DNA of 64,000 nt from Thalassobius sp047123305 (GTDB taxonomy: Bacteria > Pseudomonadota > Alphaproteobacteria > Rhodobacterales > Rhodobacteraceae). Positions 41,756-51,195 of this stretch are shown in pieces. The stretch covers positions 868,001 through 932,000 of the forward strand of contig NZ_CP138918.1 in assembly GCF_047123305.1 (NCBI RefSeq). Reading direction: 5' to 3'. Positions within the stretch are counted from its first letter, which is position 1; the number at the start of each line of letters is the position of its first letter. Made by a program: the position numbers and the translations under genes. The notes under the pieces were generated by a model. That model saw only the letters and a program-made list of their open reading frames with translations, was not told the origin of the DNA and did no database searches.

Positions 41756-42547
41756 TTAGCTTTCTTTTGCGGCACGTTTGACCGGTGCCCAAAGGCGCTT
41801 GTTCGTCAGGTACAGCAGAACCGACAGGATGGTCAGGAACAGAACGGCGACAAAGCCGGCGTGCTGGCGGTCCATCATCTTGGGTTCAGCAGTCCACATC
41901 AGGAAGGCCGAAACATCTTCTGCCATGTGATGCGCGGTAGTGCTGTGACCATCGGCATATTCCACGGCATCATCTTCCAGCGGCGGAGCCATAGAAATCC
42001 AGCCACCCGGGAAGGCGGTGTTTTCGTAGAAGGTGGTGCCTGCCTGCTCTTTTTCCTTGCCGGTGTAACCGGTCAGGATCGAGTAGATGTACTCAGCGCC
42101 ACCCATGCCTTTGACCAGCTGGTTGATGCCGGTGCCCTGAGGGCCGTGGAAACCGGCGCGGGCTTTGGCCATCAGGCTGAGGTCAGGGGCGGTTTCCAGA
42201 CCCGACTCGGGGAAGAAATCCGCCGCTTTACGCGGGCGGAAGTCGTCCAGCTCGGGGTCAAAGATTTCCATCTGTGCGGCATAGGCGCGGACCTGATCTT
42301 CGGGCAGGTGTGGACCACCATCGTCGGCCAGGGTGCGGATCGGCACGTACTTCAGACCGTGACAGGCCGAGCAGACCTCGGTGTAGACCTGAAGACCACG
42401 CTGCAGCTGCATCTGGTCGAATTTGCCAAAGGGACCTTCGAAGGAGAAGGCCACATCTTCGATGTGACCCGCCCCACCGGCGGCCATGGCGCCACCTGCC
42501 GAAAGGGTCAGGGCGGCAACTGCGGAGATCGCAAGTTTCTTAAGCAT
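41756..42547 (-). CDS. petC: Cytochrome c1 of the bc1 complex
   Basis: Carries the c-type haem that passes electrons from the Rieske centre to cytochrome c. 263 residues with a signal peptide (ending AMAAGGAG), the haem motif CSACH in EVCSACHGLKYV, the distal Met probably in WISMAPPL, and a C-terminal membrane anchor (about 233-250, FLTILSVLLYL). The ATG at 42545-42547 gives a proper signal peptide; a longer frame in this phase is only a shadow inside petB. Third gene of petABC, 14 bp after petB. Confidence 0.96.
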   Translation of the reverse strand: MLKKLAISAVAALTLSAGGAMAAGGAGHIEDVAFSFEGPFGKFDQMQLQRGLQVYTEVCSACHGLKYVPIRTLADDGGPHLPEDQVRAYAAQMEIFDPELDDFRPRKAADFFPESGLETAPDLSLMAKARAGFHGPQGTGINQLVKGMGGAEYIYSILTGYTGKEKEQAGTTFYENTAFPGGWISMAPPLEDDAVEYADGHSTTAHHMAEDVSAFLMWTAEPKMMDRQHAGFVAVLFLTILSVLLYLTNKRLWAPVKRAAKES

Positions 42548-42561
42548 TATCCCGTTTCCTC

Positions 42562-43887
42562 TTACTTGGCGGCTTTGGCGGCCGATTTGGCAACCTTGGC
42601 TTTGAAGTCTTCCTCGATCGTGGCCGGCGCTTCGGTCGGCTTTTCGATCACGCCCAGCAGGGGCAGGATGACCAGGAAGTAGGCGAACCAGTAGGTCGCA
42701 CCGATCAGCGAGATGGTCGAGTACGGCGGTTCTGCAGGCATGGCGCCCGCCCACATCAGAACGAAGAAGTCGATGACCAGCAGCAGATACCAGATCTTGA
42801 ACTGCGGGCGGTAACGACCCGAACGCACGCGCGAGGTGTCCAGCCACGGGGCCAGAGCCATCACAGCGATCGCGCCAAACATGGCCAGAACGCCGAAGAA
42901 CTTCGCGTCGATGATGCCGCCGGTGATCCAGCCCGCAAACATCACAACCCAAACTTCCGAGTCGAACGCACGCAGGATCGCGTAGAACGGAAGGAAGTAC
43001 CATTCCGGAACGATGTGCGCAGGCGTCGCCAGCGGGTTGGCTTCGATGTAGTTGTCGGGGTGACCCAGGTAGTTGGGCATGAAGCCGACAATGGCGAAGA
43101 AGATCAGCAGAACAATGGCCAGCGCGAACAGGTCTTTGATCACGAAGTAGGGCCAGAACGGCAGGGTGTCTTTCTCGGCTTCTTCTTTGGAACCGCGGCG
43201 CACTTCAACACCGGTCGGGTTGTTGTTGCCGGTGTGGTGGAAGGCCCAGATGTGAACAATCACAAGGCCGGCAATCACAAACGGCAGCAGGTAGTGCAGC
43301 GAGAAGAAGCGGTTCAGGGTGGCGTTGTCCACCGCCGGGCCGCCCAGCAGCCAGGTCTGGATCGGCTCACCGATGAACGGAATCGCACCAAACAGGCCGG
43401 TGATCACGGTTGCGCCCCAGAAGGACATCTGACCCCAAGGCAGAACGTAGCCCATGAATGCGGTGCCCATCATCATCAGATAGATCAGCATACCGATGAT
43501 CCATGTGATTTCACGGGGCGCCTTATAGGAGCCATAGAACAACCCGCGGAACATGTGGATGTAAACCGCAACGAAGAACAGCGAAGCGCCGTTCATGTGC
43601 AGGTAGCGGATCATATGACCGCCGTTCACATCGCGCATGATGTGCTCAACCGAGGCAAAGGCCAGATCGACATGCGGGGTGTAGTGCATCACCAGAACGA
43701 TACCGGTGATGATCTGCAGCGCCAGGCAGAAGGCCAGAACGATGCCCCAGATCCACCACCAGTTAAGGTTCTTCGGGGTGGGGATCATCAGGGTGTCATA
43801 GACCAGCCCAACGATGGGCAGGCGCGAGTGGACCCATTTTTCGATACCGGTTTTCGGTTCGTAATGGTCGTGAGGAATACCGGACAT
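42562..43887 (-). CDS. petB: Cytochrome b of the bc1 complex
   Basis: Membrane subunit that holds haems bL and bH and both quinone sites. 441 residues with eight membrane segments. Conserved histidines lie in HMNGASLFFVAVYIHMFRG and in HYLLPFVIAGLVIVHIWAFH; the PEWY motif of the Qo site is present (VPEWYFLPFYA). A charged C-terminal tail (EEDFKAKVAKSAAKAAK) is longer than in mitochondria, as usual for this group. Second gene of petABC, 10 bp after petA. Confidence 0.97.
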   Translation of the reverse strand: MSGIPHDHYEPKTGIEKWVHSRLPIVGLVYDTLMIPTPKNLNWWWIWGIVLAFCLALQIITGIVLVMHYTPHVDLAFASVEHIMRDVNGGHMIRYLHMNGASLFFVAVYIHMFRGLFYGSYKAPREITWIIGMLIYLMMMGTAFMGYVLPWGQMSFWGATVITGLFGAIPFIGEPIQTWLLGGPAVDNATLNRFFSLHYLLPFVIAGLVIVHIWAFHHTGNNNPTGVEVRRGSKEEAEKDTLPFWPYFVIKDLFALAIVLLIFFAIVGFMPNYLGHPDNYIEANPLATPAHIVPEWYFLPFYAILRAFDSEVWVVMFAGWITGGIIDAKFFGVLAMFGAIAVMALAPWLDTSRVRSGRYRPQFKIWYLLLVIDFFVLMWAGAMPAEPPYSTISLIGATYWFAYFLVILPLLGVIEKPTEAPATIEEDFKAKVAKSAAKAAK

Positions 43888-43897
43888 ATTACGCTCC

Positions 43898-44461
43898 TTA
43901 ACCGAGTTTGATGGTGGTTTCGTCGACGAAGGCCGCTACCGGCACGTCGAGGTTACGCGGGGCCGGGCCTTTACGGATACGGCCGGAGGTGTCGTAGTGC
44001 GAGCCATGGCAGGGGCAGAACCAGCCGCCAAAGTCACCTGCACCGTCACCGATCGGCACACAACCGAGGTGGGTACAGACACCGATCATCACCAGCCATT
44101 CGCCGGCTTCGTCCAGCGAACGGTTTTCGTCGGCGGCGTCAGCGTCGGGTTTGTTGGCGTTCTGCGCGCCTTGGTCGATGGTCAGCTCGTCAACCGATAC
44201 GGCACGGGCATCTTCGATCTCAGCGGCGGTACGGCGGCGGATGAAAACCGGTTTGCCCAACCATTTCACGGTCAGCTGGGTGCCCGGTTCAACGCCCGAA
44301 ATATCGACGCGAATCGAGGCCAGCGCGCGAACGTCGGCGGCGGGGTTCATCTGGTTGACCAGCGGCCAGACGGCTGCACCCGTGGCTACGGCACCGGCGC
44401 CTGCGGTGGCGTAATACAGGAAGTCCCTGCGGGTGCCTTCGTGATCTTCTGCGTGGGACAC
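43898..44461 (-). CDS. petA: Rieske iron-sulfur protein of the bc1 complex
   Basis: 187 residues. A twin-arginine motif TRRDFL begins an uncleaved membrane anchor (about 9-35). The [2Fe-2S] ligands and disulfide cysteines are in CTHLGC and CPCHGSHYD. It accepts the first electron from ubiquinol at the Qo site. The insertion with DADAADENRSLDEAGEW before the cluster-binding domain is a feature seen in alphaproteobacterial Rieske proteins. First gene of petABC; the 228 bp upstream are shared with the divergent barrel-protein gene and must hold both promoters. Confidence 0.96.
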   Translation of the reverse strand: MSHAEDHEGTRRDFLYYATAGAGAVATGAAVWPLVNQMNPAADVRALASIRVDISGVEPGTQLTVKWLGKPVFIRRRTAAEIEDARAVSVDELTIDQGAQNANKPDADAADENRSLDEAGEWLVMIGVCTHLGCVPIGDGAGDFGGWFCPCHGSHYDTSGRIRKGPAPRNLDVPVAAFVDETTIKLG

Positions 44462-44689
44462 GAGGTTTACTCCATTTTACGGCCCATGACAGGGCTATAC
44501 GGTTTGGGGCCGCGATAAACGCAGCCTTTCCGAGCCGCTATTTAGCGGGGTTAATCGGTTCCGTCCAGAAGACATTGCCGCGCAGGGGTTGCACAATCGT
44601 CACAGGTGCCTATGTGTCGCGCTTGTGGCGGGGCAAATGCGTCCCTATCTTGGCCGCAAATCAAGAAACATTTATCCGGAGCTGGCCCT

Positions 44690-45370
44690 ATGTCCGCACA
44701 CCAAAACGCACGCATCTTGCTTGCTTCCACCGCGCTTGCCGCACTGATGACAGCGCCGCTGGCCACTGCGGTCGCAGCCGAGATTGAACTGGGCGTCTAT
44801 GGCGGCTGGCAGACTTCGCCACATAGCCGCATTGATGGCACCCTTCCAGACACCGGCAGCTATAGCGAGCTGATTGGCTGGGACGGCAACCCCTTCGCCA
44901 TGCCGCCCTACTATGGTGTGCGCGCCACCTACTGGCAGGACAATGGCACTGGTTGGGGCCTCGAATGGACCCATGCCAAGGTGTACGGCGCCCATGATTC
45001 GACCCTGTTCGACCGGCTTGAGTTCACTGATGGCCTGAACATCATCACTGTGAACTACGCCAAACGCTGGCAGAATCAGTGGAAACAGCTGACGCCTTAC
45101 GTGAATGCAGGGGTTGGTATCGCACTTCCTCACGTCGACATCACACCGGCCAATGTGCTGGACGGTGGCCGCACCTATGAATATCAGTTGACAGGCCCTG
45201 CAGCCCGTCTGACTGCCGGTGTCAGCTATGAGCTGAACGATAGCTGGAACCTATTCTCGGAATACCAGTTCACCTGGTCGCAAAATGAAGCCTCGCTGAA
45301 CGGCGGCGGCACCCTGTCGACCCGGATCCTCACCAACTCGCTCAACGTGGGTGTGAGCTACGATTTCTAA
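44690..45370 (+). CDS. Outer-membrane beta-barrel protein, lipid A oxidase-like
   Basis: 226 residues. Signal peptide (ending ATAVAAE) followed by eight or so amphipathic beta strands, with an aromatic C-terminus (GVSYDF) as in barrels inserted by BAM. Small Rhodobacteraceae barrels of this type are often named lipid A oxidase after Rhizobium LpxQ, which oxidises the proximal glucosamine of lipid A; resemblance here is by overall pattern and I cannot confirm catalytic residues. ATG at 44690 follows CCGGAGC. Divergent from petA. Confidence 0.7.
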   Translation: MSAHQNARILLASTALAALMTAPLATAVAAEIELGVYGGWQTSPHSRIDGTLPDTGSYSELIGWDGNPFAMPPYYGVRATYWQDNGTGWGLEWTHAKVYGAHDSTLFDRLEFTDGLNIITVNYAKRWQNQWKQLTPYVNAGVGIALPHVDITPANVLDGGRTYEYQLTGPAARLTAGVSYELNDSWNLFSEYQFTWSQNEASLNGGGTLSTRILTNSLNVGVSYDF

Positions 45371-45393
45371 GGCAACCTGCCGGCAAGAATGAC

Positions 45394-45419
45394 AAAGGCC
45401 CCTTTCGAGGGGCCTTTTT
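45394..45419 (+). terminator. Terminator of the barrel-protein gene
   Basis: AAAGGCCCC (45394-45402) pairs with GGGGCCTTT (45409-45417); TT and G follow. Confidence 0.85.
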
Positions 45420-45465
45420 GTTGAACTGCCGTGGTGCGGGTTTCAGCAGGCCCCACAACTGGCCG

Positions 45466-46754
45466 CTAGACATCTTGAGCCCCACTTCCTTTGGCCAAGA
45501 ATCCCATCAACACCACGGCGACAGCCAGGAACAGCGCACTGACCATCCAGGCGATTGGGGTGGAGGTCAGTTCCGCGATGGTCGCCACCAAAATCAGCCC
45601 CAAAGCGGCGCCAAGCTGCTGCACGAGGGATCGCAGAGACAGCAGGGTTGCACGCTGACGATCCTCCACACATCTGTGCAGGAGACTGCTGGCGGGCGTT
45701 TCACTAACCCCGAGAGCAACCGAATAGAGAATAAACACCCCCGCGAATCCGATAAAGCCACCCTGTAGGGCTAGCGCGATTTGAAGACCTGCCAAACAGG
45801 CAAACACCATTGCCAACGTGTGGGCGTGTCTCCGCTTGAGGAGCCGGCTGATGTGCGGCGACAGCGACGCCCCAAAGGCAATTGAGAAGAAATACACTGC
45901 GGTCAGAATGCCTATGGCCGTGTTTGCATGGCCCGCCGCCAGCATGGGTTTTACGTGGGTTGGCCAGATCACCTCGACCGGATTGGTCGCCATCAGAAAA
46001 AACGCCATGGCAGCCAGCGGCATCGACACTGTCGAATGGCGCATTGCCAGAACACCGGCCTCTTTGACCACCAATGGGACTGTCGCGAACCCCTGTTTGA
46101 GCGCCTTGGGATGTCGGGGACGAGGCTCTTCCACAATGAACATCAGTGTATAGAGGAACACGCCAAGCATCACCGCCAGGCTCAGGACATAGGACACATC
46201 ATAGGCACTGAACCCCGCCGCCTCGGCCAGATGACCAAAGAGGTCAGGCAGAAGTCCCCCGATGATCGCCCCATGCCCAACCCCATGGCATTGGCCCATT
46301 GCGCCCTGGCCAGAGCGGGTTGAACATCCACACCGGGCGCATGAGTTCTAAACGTTTCCACAAACCAAGCGTCCAGCGTGCCGGATCGCAGCGCCCGGCC
46401 AAAACCGATAAAGCCAAACGAAAGCGCCAGAACAAGGAAGGCGCTTGTCGACAGGAAGAGCTCAAGAGAAATCCCGCTGGCGACAACGGCGGCCAGAAAA
46501 ACTGGTTTGCGCCCGATACTGTCGGCCAAACCTCCGAACGGCAGCTCCAATGCCATGGTCGTGAGGGAATAGATCCCAAACAGCAGCGAAATCTGGAAAA
46601 GGTCCATGCCGCGGTCCGTCAGCGCCAGCGCAACAACGGCCACCGTCAAGCCCATGGCAAACCGATCAAGAAACTGATGGAGCTGAAACACCCGAATATG
46701 ACGCCTTGCTGGAACGGCCAGCGCCGCGAAGGAGAACTCGTCTTCTATTGCCAT
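45466..46754 (-). pseudogene. MFS transporter gene split by a -1 frameshift
   Basis: Two overlapping frames make up one MFS protein. The N-terminal frame (46754 to about 46270) holds the first five or so membrane segments and the family motif GGLADSIGRKPV. The C-terminal frame (from about 46270 to 45466) continues with AIIGGLLPDLFGHLAE. The frames join cleanly at a run of four C (46269-46272; GGGG on the coding strand): with one more base the reading is GLGMGAIIGGLLP with no break. Substrate unknown. The rest is intact, so the change is recent, or it is a sequencing error in a homopolymer. Confidence 0.8.
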
Positions 46755-46988
46755 AGTTGCATCTTCGGGGTTGCAGGCAACTTTCGCAACACTCCAATAG
46801 ACACGACACTGACCCGGATGGCGTCAAATCCGGCGGCCAAATGCGTCACGAACGCGATCTTGGCGCTGGCAGCTGTTTGACTGCCTGCTCGGAGGCCCCG
46901 CCGAGGTGGCACGCTGCACGGGTTCAGCCGCCCGCGGAGAAACCGAGAGCCGCAGATTCAATTGTGGAAGCGTAACCTCGCCCCAGCC
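46755..46988. other. Intergenic region between GST and MFS genes
   Basis: 234 bp between two minus-strand genes. I see no coding sequence or clear structure. The MFS promoter should be here. Confidence 0.5.
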
Positions 46989-47597
46989 TCAATCCGTCGG
47001 CACGGTTTCTTTCATGCTATCGCGTTCGGAAAACACTGCGTACCAATCGTCCAGCGCATCGCAGCCTTTGCGCCAGTTGCGGTTCGGATGGCGGAAATCG
47101 AGGTAGCCAAGCGCACAGGCGACAGCGACATGGCCAATATTCAGCGGCCCGGCGAGATGGGACATCCAGCGGTCGTTGACCGACTGCACCGCGCGCGCCA
47201 CCTTGGCCCATTGCGCCTCTTCCCATTCAGGATAGACCAGATGGGGGGGCCGGATCCGGTGTTCGTAGACCATCAGCACCGCCGCATCCATGATGGCGTC
47301 GGCCGTGGCCTCCAGCGTCATCACCTCCCAACGGGCGCTGTCGGGGTAAAGCCCCCCACCGGCGCGGTCATTCAGATATTGGCAGATCACCCGGCTGTCA
47401 TAGATCGCTGGCCCCTCGCCGCGAATAAGCGCCGGGATTTTCCCGGCGGGATTGGCGGCGCTCACCTCTTCGGGGGTGGACACCGGTGTGGTGGCAACCC
47501 GCTGAAGCTCCACATCATCGGCCTGACCGGTTTCGGCCAGCACCACGCGCACCTTGCGTACAAAGGGGGACGCCGGGGCGTAGACGAGTTTCATCAC
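46989..47597 (-). CDS. Glutathione S-transferase family protein
   Basis: 202 residues. N-terminal thioredoxin-like domain with MKLVYAPASPFVRKVRVVLAE (Ser in SPFVRK as the likely active-site residue), the cis-proline in GKIPALI, and DSRVICQYL; an all-helical C-terminal domain follows from about 85. Detoxification or thiol transfer with glutathione; substrate unknown. Two Met codons begin it. No partner gene points to a role. Confidence 0.88.
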   Translation of the reverse strand: MMKLVYAPASPFVRKVRVVLAETGQADDVELQRVATTPVSTPEEVSAANPAGKIPALIRGEGPAIYDSRVICQYLNDRAGGGLYPDSARWEVMTLEATADAIMDAAVLMVYEHRIRPPHLVYPEWEEAQWAKVARAVQSVNDRWMSHLAGPLNIGHVAVACALGYLDFRHPNRNWRKGCDALDDWYAVFSERDSMKETVPTD

Positions 47598-47677
47598 ATA
47601 GTCTCCTCACTGTTGGCGACAGGGTAACACGCCCGCCTCGTCTGTCCATGATCTGCGTCAGGCTTTCGGGTCCCTTG

Positions 47678-48301
47678 TCACTTGGGCACCGGCAGGTCCC
47701 GCATCAAAGCGGCCAGTGCGGCGGCGGAGGGCTCCATCTCCGCAGTGGCAACGCCATCTGCTGCGGCCAGACGGGCCGCTTCAGGTTTGTTCTGTGACAG
47801 CTTCCAAGTGCCGTCGATTGCAGTCATGCGCATTTCCACCGGCACGATCATCCGCATCATCCGGGTCAGCGCCTCCGGCTCCATCTTGGCCATTTTCCAG
47901 ATCGGTTTGGGGGCCAGGTCTGCCTCAAAACGATCCGAGAGCTTTTCCAGCACCGCACCGATCTCTTCCTGAGGCATCAGCTGTGCCACCCCATCCAGCT
48001 GCACGGCCACATAGTTCCAGGTCGGCACCTGATCGTCGATCCCGTACCAATCGGGCGAGATATAGCCATGTGGCCCACGCACGGCGAGACGGGCCGCCGC
48101 ACCAGATTTCAGCACCCGCGCAATCGGGTTGGAACGCACAAGGTGAAACAGCACCCTGTCACCTTCGATCACAAAGGGGATATGCGCCAAAAGCGGCAGC
48201 CCATCTGGCCCGTTTACCACCAACATGCCGAACCCTAGATCTGCCGCGAAACTGAGGTTCTGCTGGTCCTCGGCCTTATGGAAAATCGGGTTCGGGTGCA
48301 T
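47678..48301 (-). CDS. FMN-binding PaiB-type protein
   Basis: 207 residues of the PaiB family (split-barrel FMN-binding fold): MHPNPIFH at the start, HIPFVI, FHLVRSNPIAR, and GYISPDWYG with VPTWNYVAVQ. Bacillus PaiB is a negative regulator of sporulation and protease genes together with PaiA, an acetyltransferase; most proteobacterial members stand alone and their role is unknown. It lies between two GST genes, in the same direction as both, with 61 and 80 bp between. Confidence 0.85.
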   Translation of the reverse strand: MHPNPIFHKAEDQQNLSFAADLGFGMLVVNGPDGLPLLAHIPFVIEGDRVLFHLVRSNPIARVLKSGAAARLAVRGPHGYISPDWYGIDDQVPTWNYVAVQLDGVAQLMPQEEIGAVLEKLSDRFEADLAPKPIWKMAKMEPEALTRMMRMIVPVEMRMTAIDGTWKLSQNKPEAARLAAADGVATAEMEPSAAALAALMRDLPVPK

Positions 48302-48362
48302 GGCGCGGCTCCGGCTGGCTGTGGCGTGTTACCGCCATCAGTTCCGCCTTTCGGTGCGTGCT

Positions 48363-49001
48363 TCAACCCTCAACAAAAGGGAAAGTCGTTGGCACATCGC
48401 CCGCCTGCCATTTCGGCAACTTGGGCATGATCGAGGTAAAGCGTTGGGAATGCAGGAACTCTTCCAACCAACGTGACAGGTTTGGCCAGTCCTCCGCATC
48501 AAATCTGGTCTTATCAATAAAGGCAAACTGGCGTGCAAACGGCAGGATCGCCATATCGGCCAAGCTGGGCGTATCACCAAACAGATAGCGCTTGGACCCG
48601 ATCTGATCGTTGAGCTGGTGCAGGAATACATGGGCTTTGGCCCGTTCGGCCTCGGGGTCCGCATCAGGGTAGCGTGTGGCGTATTTGGTGCGATCAAGCG
48701 CCTGTTTGAACGGCCCATCCGCCTCAGCAATCAAGACATGGCCTGCGTCAGGCATGTCCAGCCATCCCGCAGGATCATTTTGCTGCAAGGCCCAGATCAT
48801 GATGTCGAGGCTTTCGTCGATCACCAGGGCCCCCGCCTGCAAACAAGGCACGGTGCCCGAGGGGCTGGTCGCCAGAAACTCTGGCGCCTTGTCGCGCAAA
48901 ACAATCTCGCGCAGCTCAACATTCAGCCCGGCCGCTGCAACACCCAAACGGGCGCGCATGGCATAGGGGCAACGGCGGAAAGAGTAGAGGATCGCGGTCA
49001 T
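48363..49001 (-). CDS. Glutathione S-transferase-like protein, CxxA type
   Basis: 212 residues. The N-terminal thioredoxin-like domain has FRRCPYAMRAR, with Cys12 and Ala15 (a CxxA site), GTVPCL with the cis-proline, and DESLDIMIWAL. The C-terminal domain is helical with GDTPSLADMAILPFARQFA. The cysteine site suggests disulfide or glutathionyl reduction rather than conjugation. First of three minus-strand genes with PaiB and the other GST gene; divergent from an EamA transporter. Confidence 0.88.
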   Translation of the reverse strand: MTAILYSFRRCPYAMRARLGVAAAGLNVELREIVLRDKAPEFLATSPSGTVPCLQAGALVIDESLDIMIWALQQNDPAGWLDMPDAGHVLIAEADGPFKQALDRTKYATRYPDADPEAERAKAHVFLHQLNDQIGSKRYLFGDTPSLADMAILPFARQFAFIDKTRFDAEDWPNLSRWLEEFLHSQRFTSIMPKLPKWQAGDVPTTFPFVEG

Positions 49002-49085
49002 GTCTTTTCATCGGAGATCGCCGCTTGAATTGCAATATCCCGCGCGTAAGGTGGCTCTTATTCTGTTTGCCAATCTATTTGCCCC

Positions 49086-49970
49086 ATGTCCGGTCTTTTC
49101 CTCCGCCTCACGGCCGTTGCCCTGATCACCGCCATGTCTGCAACGATCCACGGTCTCGCGCAGACCTTGCCCATTGGGCAGATCGTGTTTTGGCGCAGTG
49201 CTGTCGCCCTGATCCCGATCGCGGCCTACCTGTGGCTTCGCGGCCAACTGCGCGACGGATTGAAAACACGCAACCCGAAGGGACATATCCTGCGCTCGGC
49301 CTTTGGCTGCCTGTCGATGGTGTTTTCTTTTGTGTCTCTGGCCTATCTGCCAGTCGCCAATGCCTCGGCGCTGGCCTATCTGACACCTTTGATCACCCTG
49401 CCGCTGGCCAACGTCATGTTGGGCGAGCGGTTGGCGCGCGCGGTGGTGCTGGCCTGTTTCCTGGGATTTGTCGGCGTCCTCCTGATGTTACAGTCGAGCC
49501 TGCAAAGCCCTAGTGGCAGCCGGTTGGAACTGATCGACATCGCTGCGGGGCTGGGCTACGCGGCCACAATGGGATTTGTGCGGGTCCATGTGAAAGGCAT
49601 GGTGGCCGAGGAAACCCCAGCATCCATCGCCTTCTATTTTGCACTCACCTGCAGCGTGTTGGGGGCGCTCAGTGTGTTTTGGGGATGGGCGTCGGTCGAT
49701 GCCGCGACGCTTGGATTGCTGATCTTGGCAGGGCTGCTGGGCGGTGCCGCCCATATTGCCGGGGTCGAGGCCGTGGCACGTGCGCCGATCTCAACCCTTG
49801 CGCCCATTGAATACACCGGGATGATTTGGGCCCTGGGGTTTGACGCCCTGCTGTTTGGCGTTTGGCCAGATCTCTGGGGCGGGACCGGCATCGCCGTGAT
49901 CCTGGTCGCCGCCTTGATCACGGTTTGGGCAGATCTCAGACCGTCAGCTGCTGGCCCTGCACGCCTTTGA
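49086..49970 (+). CDS. EamA/DMT family transporter
   Basis: 294 residues with ten membrane segments forming two EamA halves; SALAYLTPLITLPLANVMLGE is the characteristic end of the first half. Drug/metabolite exporter family, substrate unknown. Its 3' end overlaps the end of the convergent mtaB gene by 35 bp. Divergent from the GST-like gene at 48363-49001. Confidence 0.88.
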   Translation: MSGLFLRLTAVALITAMSATIHGLAQTLPIGQIVFWRSAVALIPIAAYLWLRGQLRDGLKTRNPKGHILRSAFGCLSMVFSFVSLAYLPVANASALAYLTPLITLPLANVMLGERLARAVVLACFLGFVGVLLMLQSSLQSPSGSRLELIDIAAGLGYAATMGFVRVHVKGMVAEETPASIAFYFALTCSVLGALSVFWGWASVDAATLGLLILAGLLGGAAHIAGVEAVARAPISTLAPIEYTGMIWALGFDALLFGVWPDLWGGTGIAVILVAALITVWADLRPSAAGPARL

Positions 49971-51195
49971 TCACGGCGGTCACGATCTGACCCTCCGCCT
50001 GTGGCGCGTCGAAATGCACCTCGGTGAATTGTGCGGTCCGGCCCATATGGGGGTTTTCCATCAGGATCTGATGGGTCTGGCCCAGCTGCGCCTGCAGGTG
50101 TTTTTCCACCTGCTGAGCCCCCAAAGCCCGCAGACGGGCGGCGCGATCCTTGATGATGTTGCCATTGACCTGCGTCGGGATCTTTGCCGCCGGAGTGCCT
50201 TCGCGTTTGGAATAGGGGAAGACATGCAGCCAAGTAAGGTCACATTGCTCCACCAACTTCAGCGAGTTCTCAAAATGCGCCTCGGTCTCGGTTGGGAAAC
50301 CCACGATGATGTCAGCGCCAAAAGTCATCTCGGGGCGCAGCTTGCGGGCCTCTTCGGCAAACCGAATGGCATCGTCGCGCAGATGGCGCCGTTTCATGCG
50401 CTTGAGGATCAGGTCATCGCCATGCTGCAGAGACAGATGCAGATGCGGCATCAAACGGGGTTCCGTGGCGATGGCCTGCATCAGGTTCTCATCTACCTCA
50501 ATCGAATCGATTGAGCTGATCCGCAGTCGCGGCAGATCCGGCACCAGCTTCAGGATCCGCATCACCAGATCGCCAAGTTTGGGCGCTGCAGGAAGATCCG
50601 CCCCCCAAGAGGTCAGATCGACGCCGGTCAGCACCACCTCGTTGTAGCCCTTGTCCACCAGTCGCTTGATCTGATCCACCACGACCCCCGCCGGAACCGA
50701 GCGTGAATTGCCGCGCCCGTAGGGAATGATGCAGAAGGTGCAGCGGTGGTCACAGCCGTTTTGCACCTGCACATAGGCGCGCGACCGGGTGCCAAAACCG
50801 TCAATCAAGTGGCCGGCGGTTTCGGTCACCGACATGATATCGTCCACCTGTACCTTCTCGGTCTCCCCGATGAAGTTCGGCCCCATGTTCTGCCAGGTTT
50901 CCGGCTGCATCTTTTCGGTGTTGCCGATCACCAGATCGACCTCATCCATATTGGCGAAAGTCTCGGGCTCGGTCTGGGCGGCGCAACCGGTGACGATCAT
51001 CCGCGCACCGGGGTTTTCCTTGCGCAGCTTGCGAATCTCTTGCCGTGATTTGCGCACCGCCTCGGCGGTCACGGCGCAGGTGTTGACCACCACGGCCCCT
51101 TCGACACCCGCCTGTGCAGCGAGGTCTTTCATCGCCTCGGACTCATAGGCGTTGAGACGGCAGCCAAGGGTGGCAAAGACGGGCGGTTTTGTCAT
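49936..51195 (-). CDS. mtaB: tRNA ms2t6A methylthiotransferase
   Basis: Radical SAM enzyme adding a methylthio group to t6A37 in tRNAs for ANN codons. 419 residues. The N-terminal UPF0004 domain has the three cluster-binding cysteines (Cys12 in TLGCRLN, Cys48 in VNTCAVTAE, Cys82 in VTGCAAQTEP). The radical SAM motif is CDHRCTFC with IIPYGRGNSRS. The C-terminal TRAM domain holds the last 55 or so residues. Starts with a 4-bp overlap (ATGA) with the end of dapF, so it is downstream in a dapF-mtaB operon. Confidence 0.95.
   Translation of the reverse strand: MTKPPVFATLGCRLNAYESEAMKDLAAQAGVEGAVVVNTCAVTAEAVRKSRQEIRKLRKENPGARMIVTGCAAQTEPETFANMDEVDLVIGNTEKMQPETWQNMGPNFIGETEKVQVDDIMSVTETAGHLIDGFGTRSRAYVQVQNGCDHRCTFCIIPYGRGNSRSVPAGVVVDQIKRLVDKGYNEVVLTGVDLTSWGADLPAAPKLGDLVMRILKLVPDLPRLRISSIDSIEVDENLMQAIATEPRLMPHLHLSLQHGDDLILKRMKRRHLRDDAIRFAEEARKLRPEMTFGADIIVGFPTETEAHFENSLKLVEQCDLTWLHVFPYSKREGTPAAKIPTQVNGNIIKDRAARLRALGAQQVEKHLQAQLGQTHQILMENPHMGRTAQFTEVHFDAPQAEGQIVTAVIKGVQGQQLTV

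Noticed and set aside
41756..43003. Longer frame upstream of petC running through petB
   Set aside because: petB is a clear cytochrome b in the other frame, and petC has a proper signal peptide starting at 42547.
45466..46754. Programmed frameshift in the MFS gene
   Set aside because: The slip site is a plain run of four G with no stimulatory structure that I can see, and MFS genes are not known for it; mutation or sequencing error is simpler.
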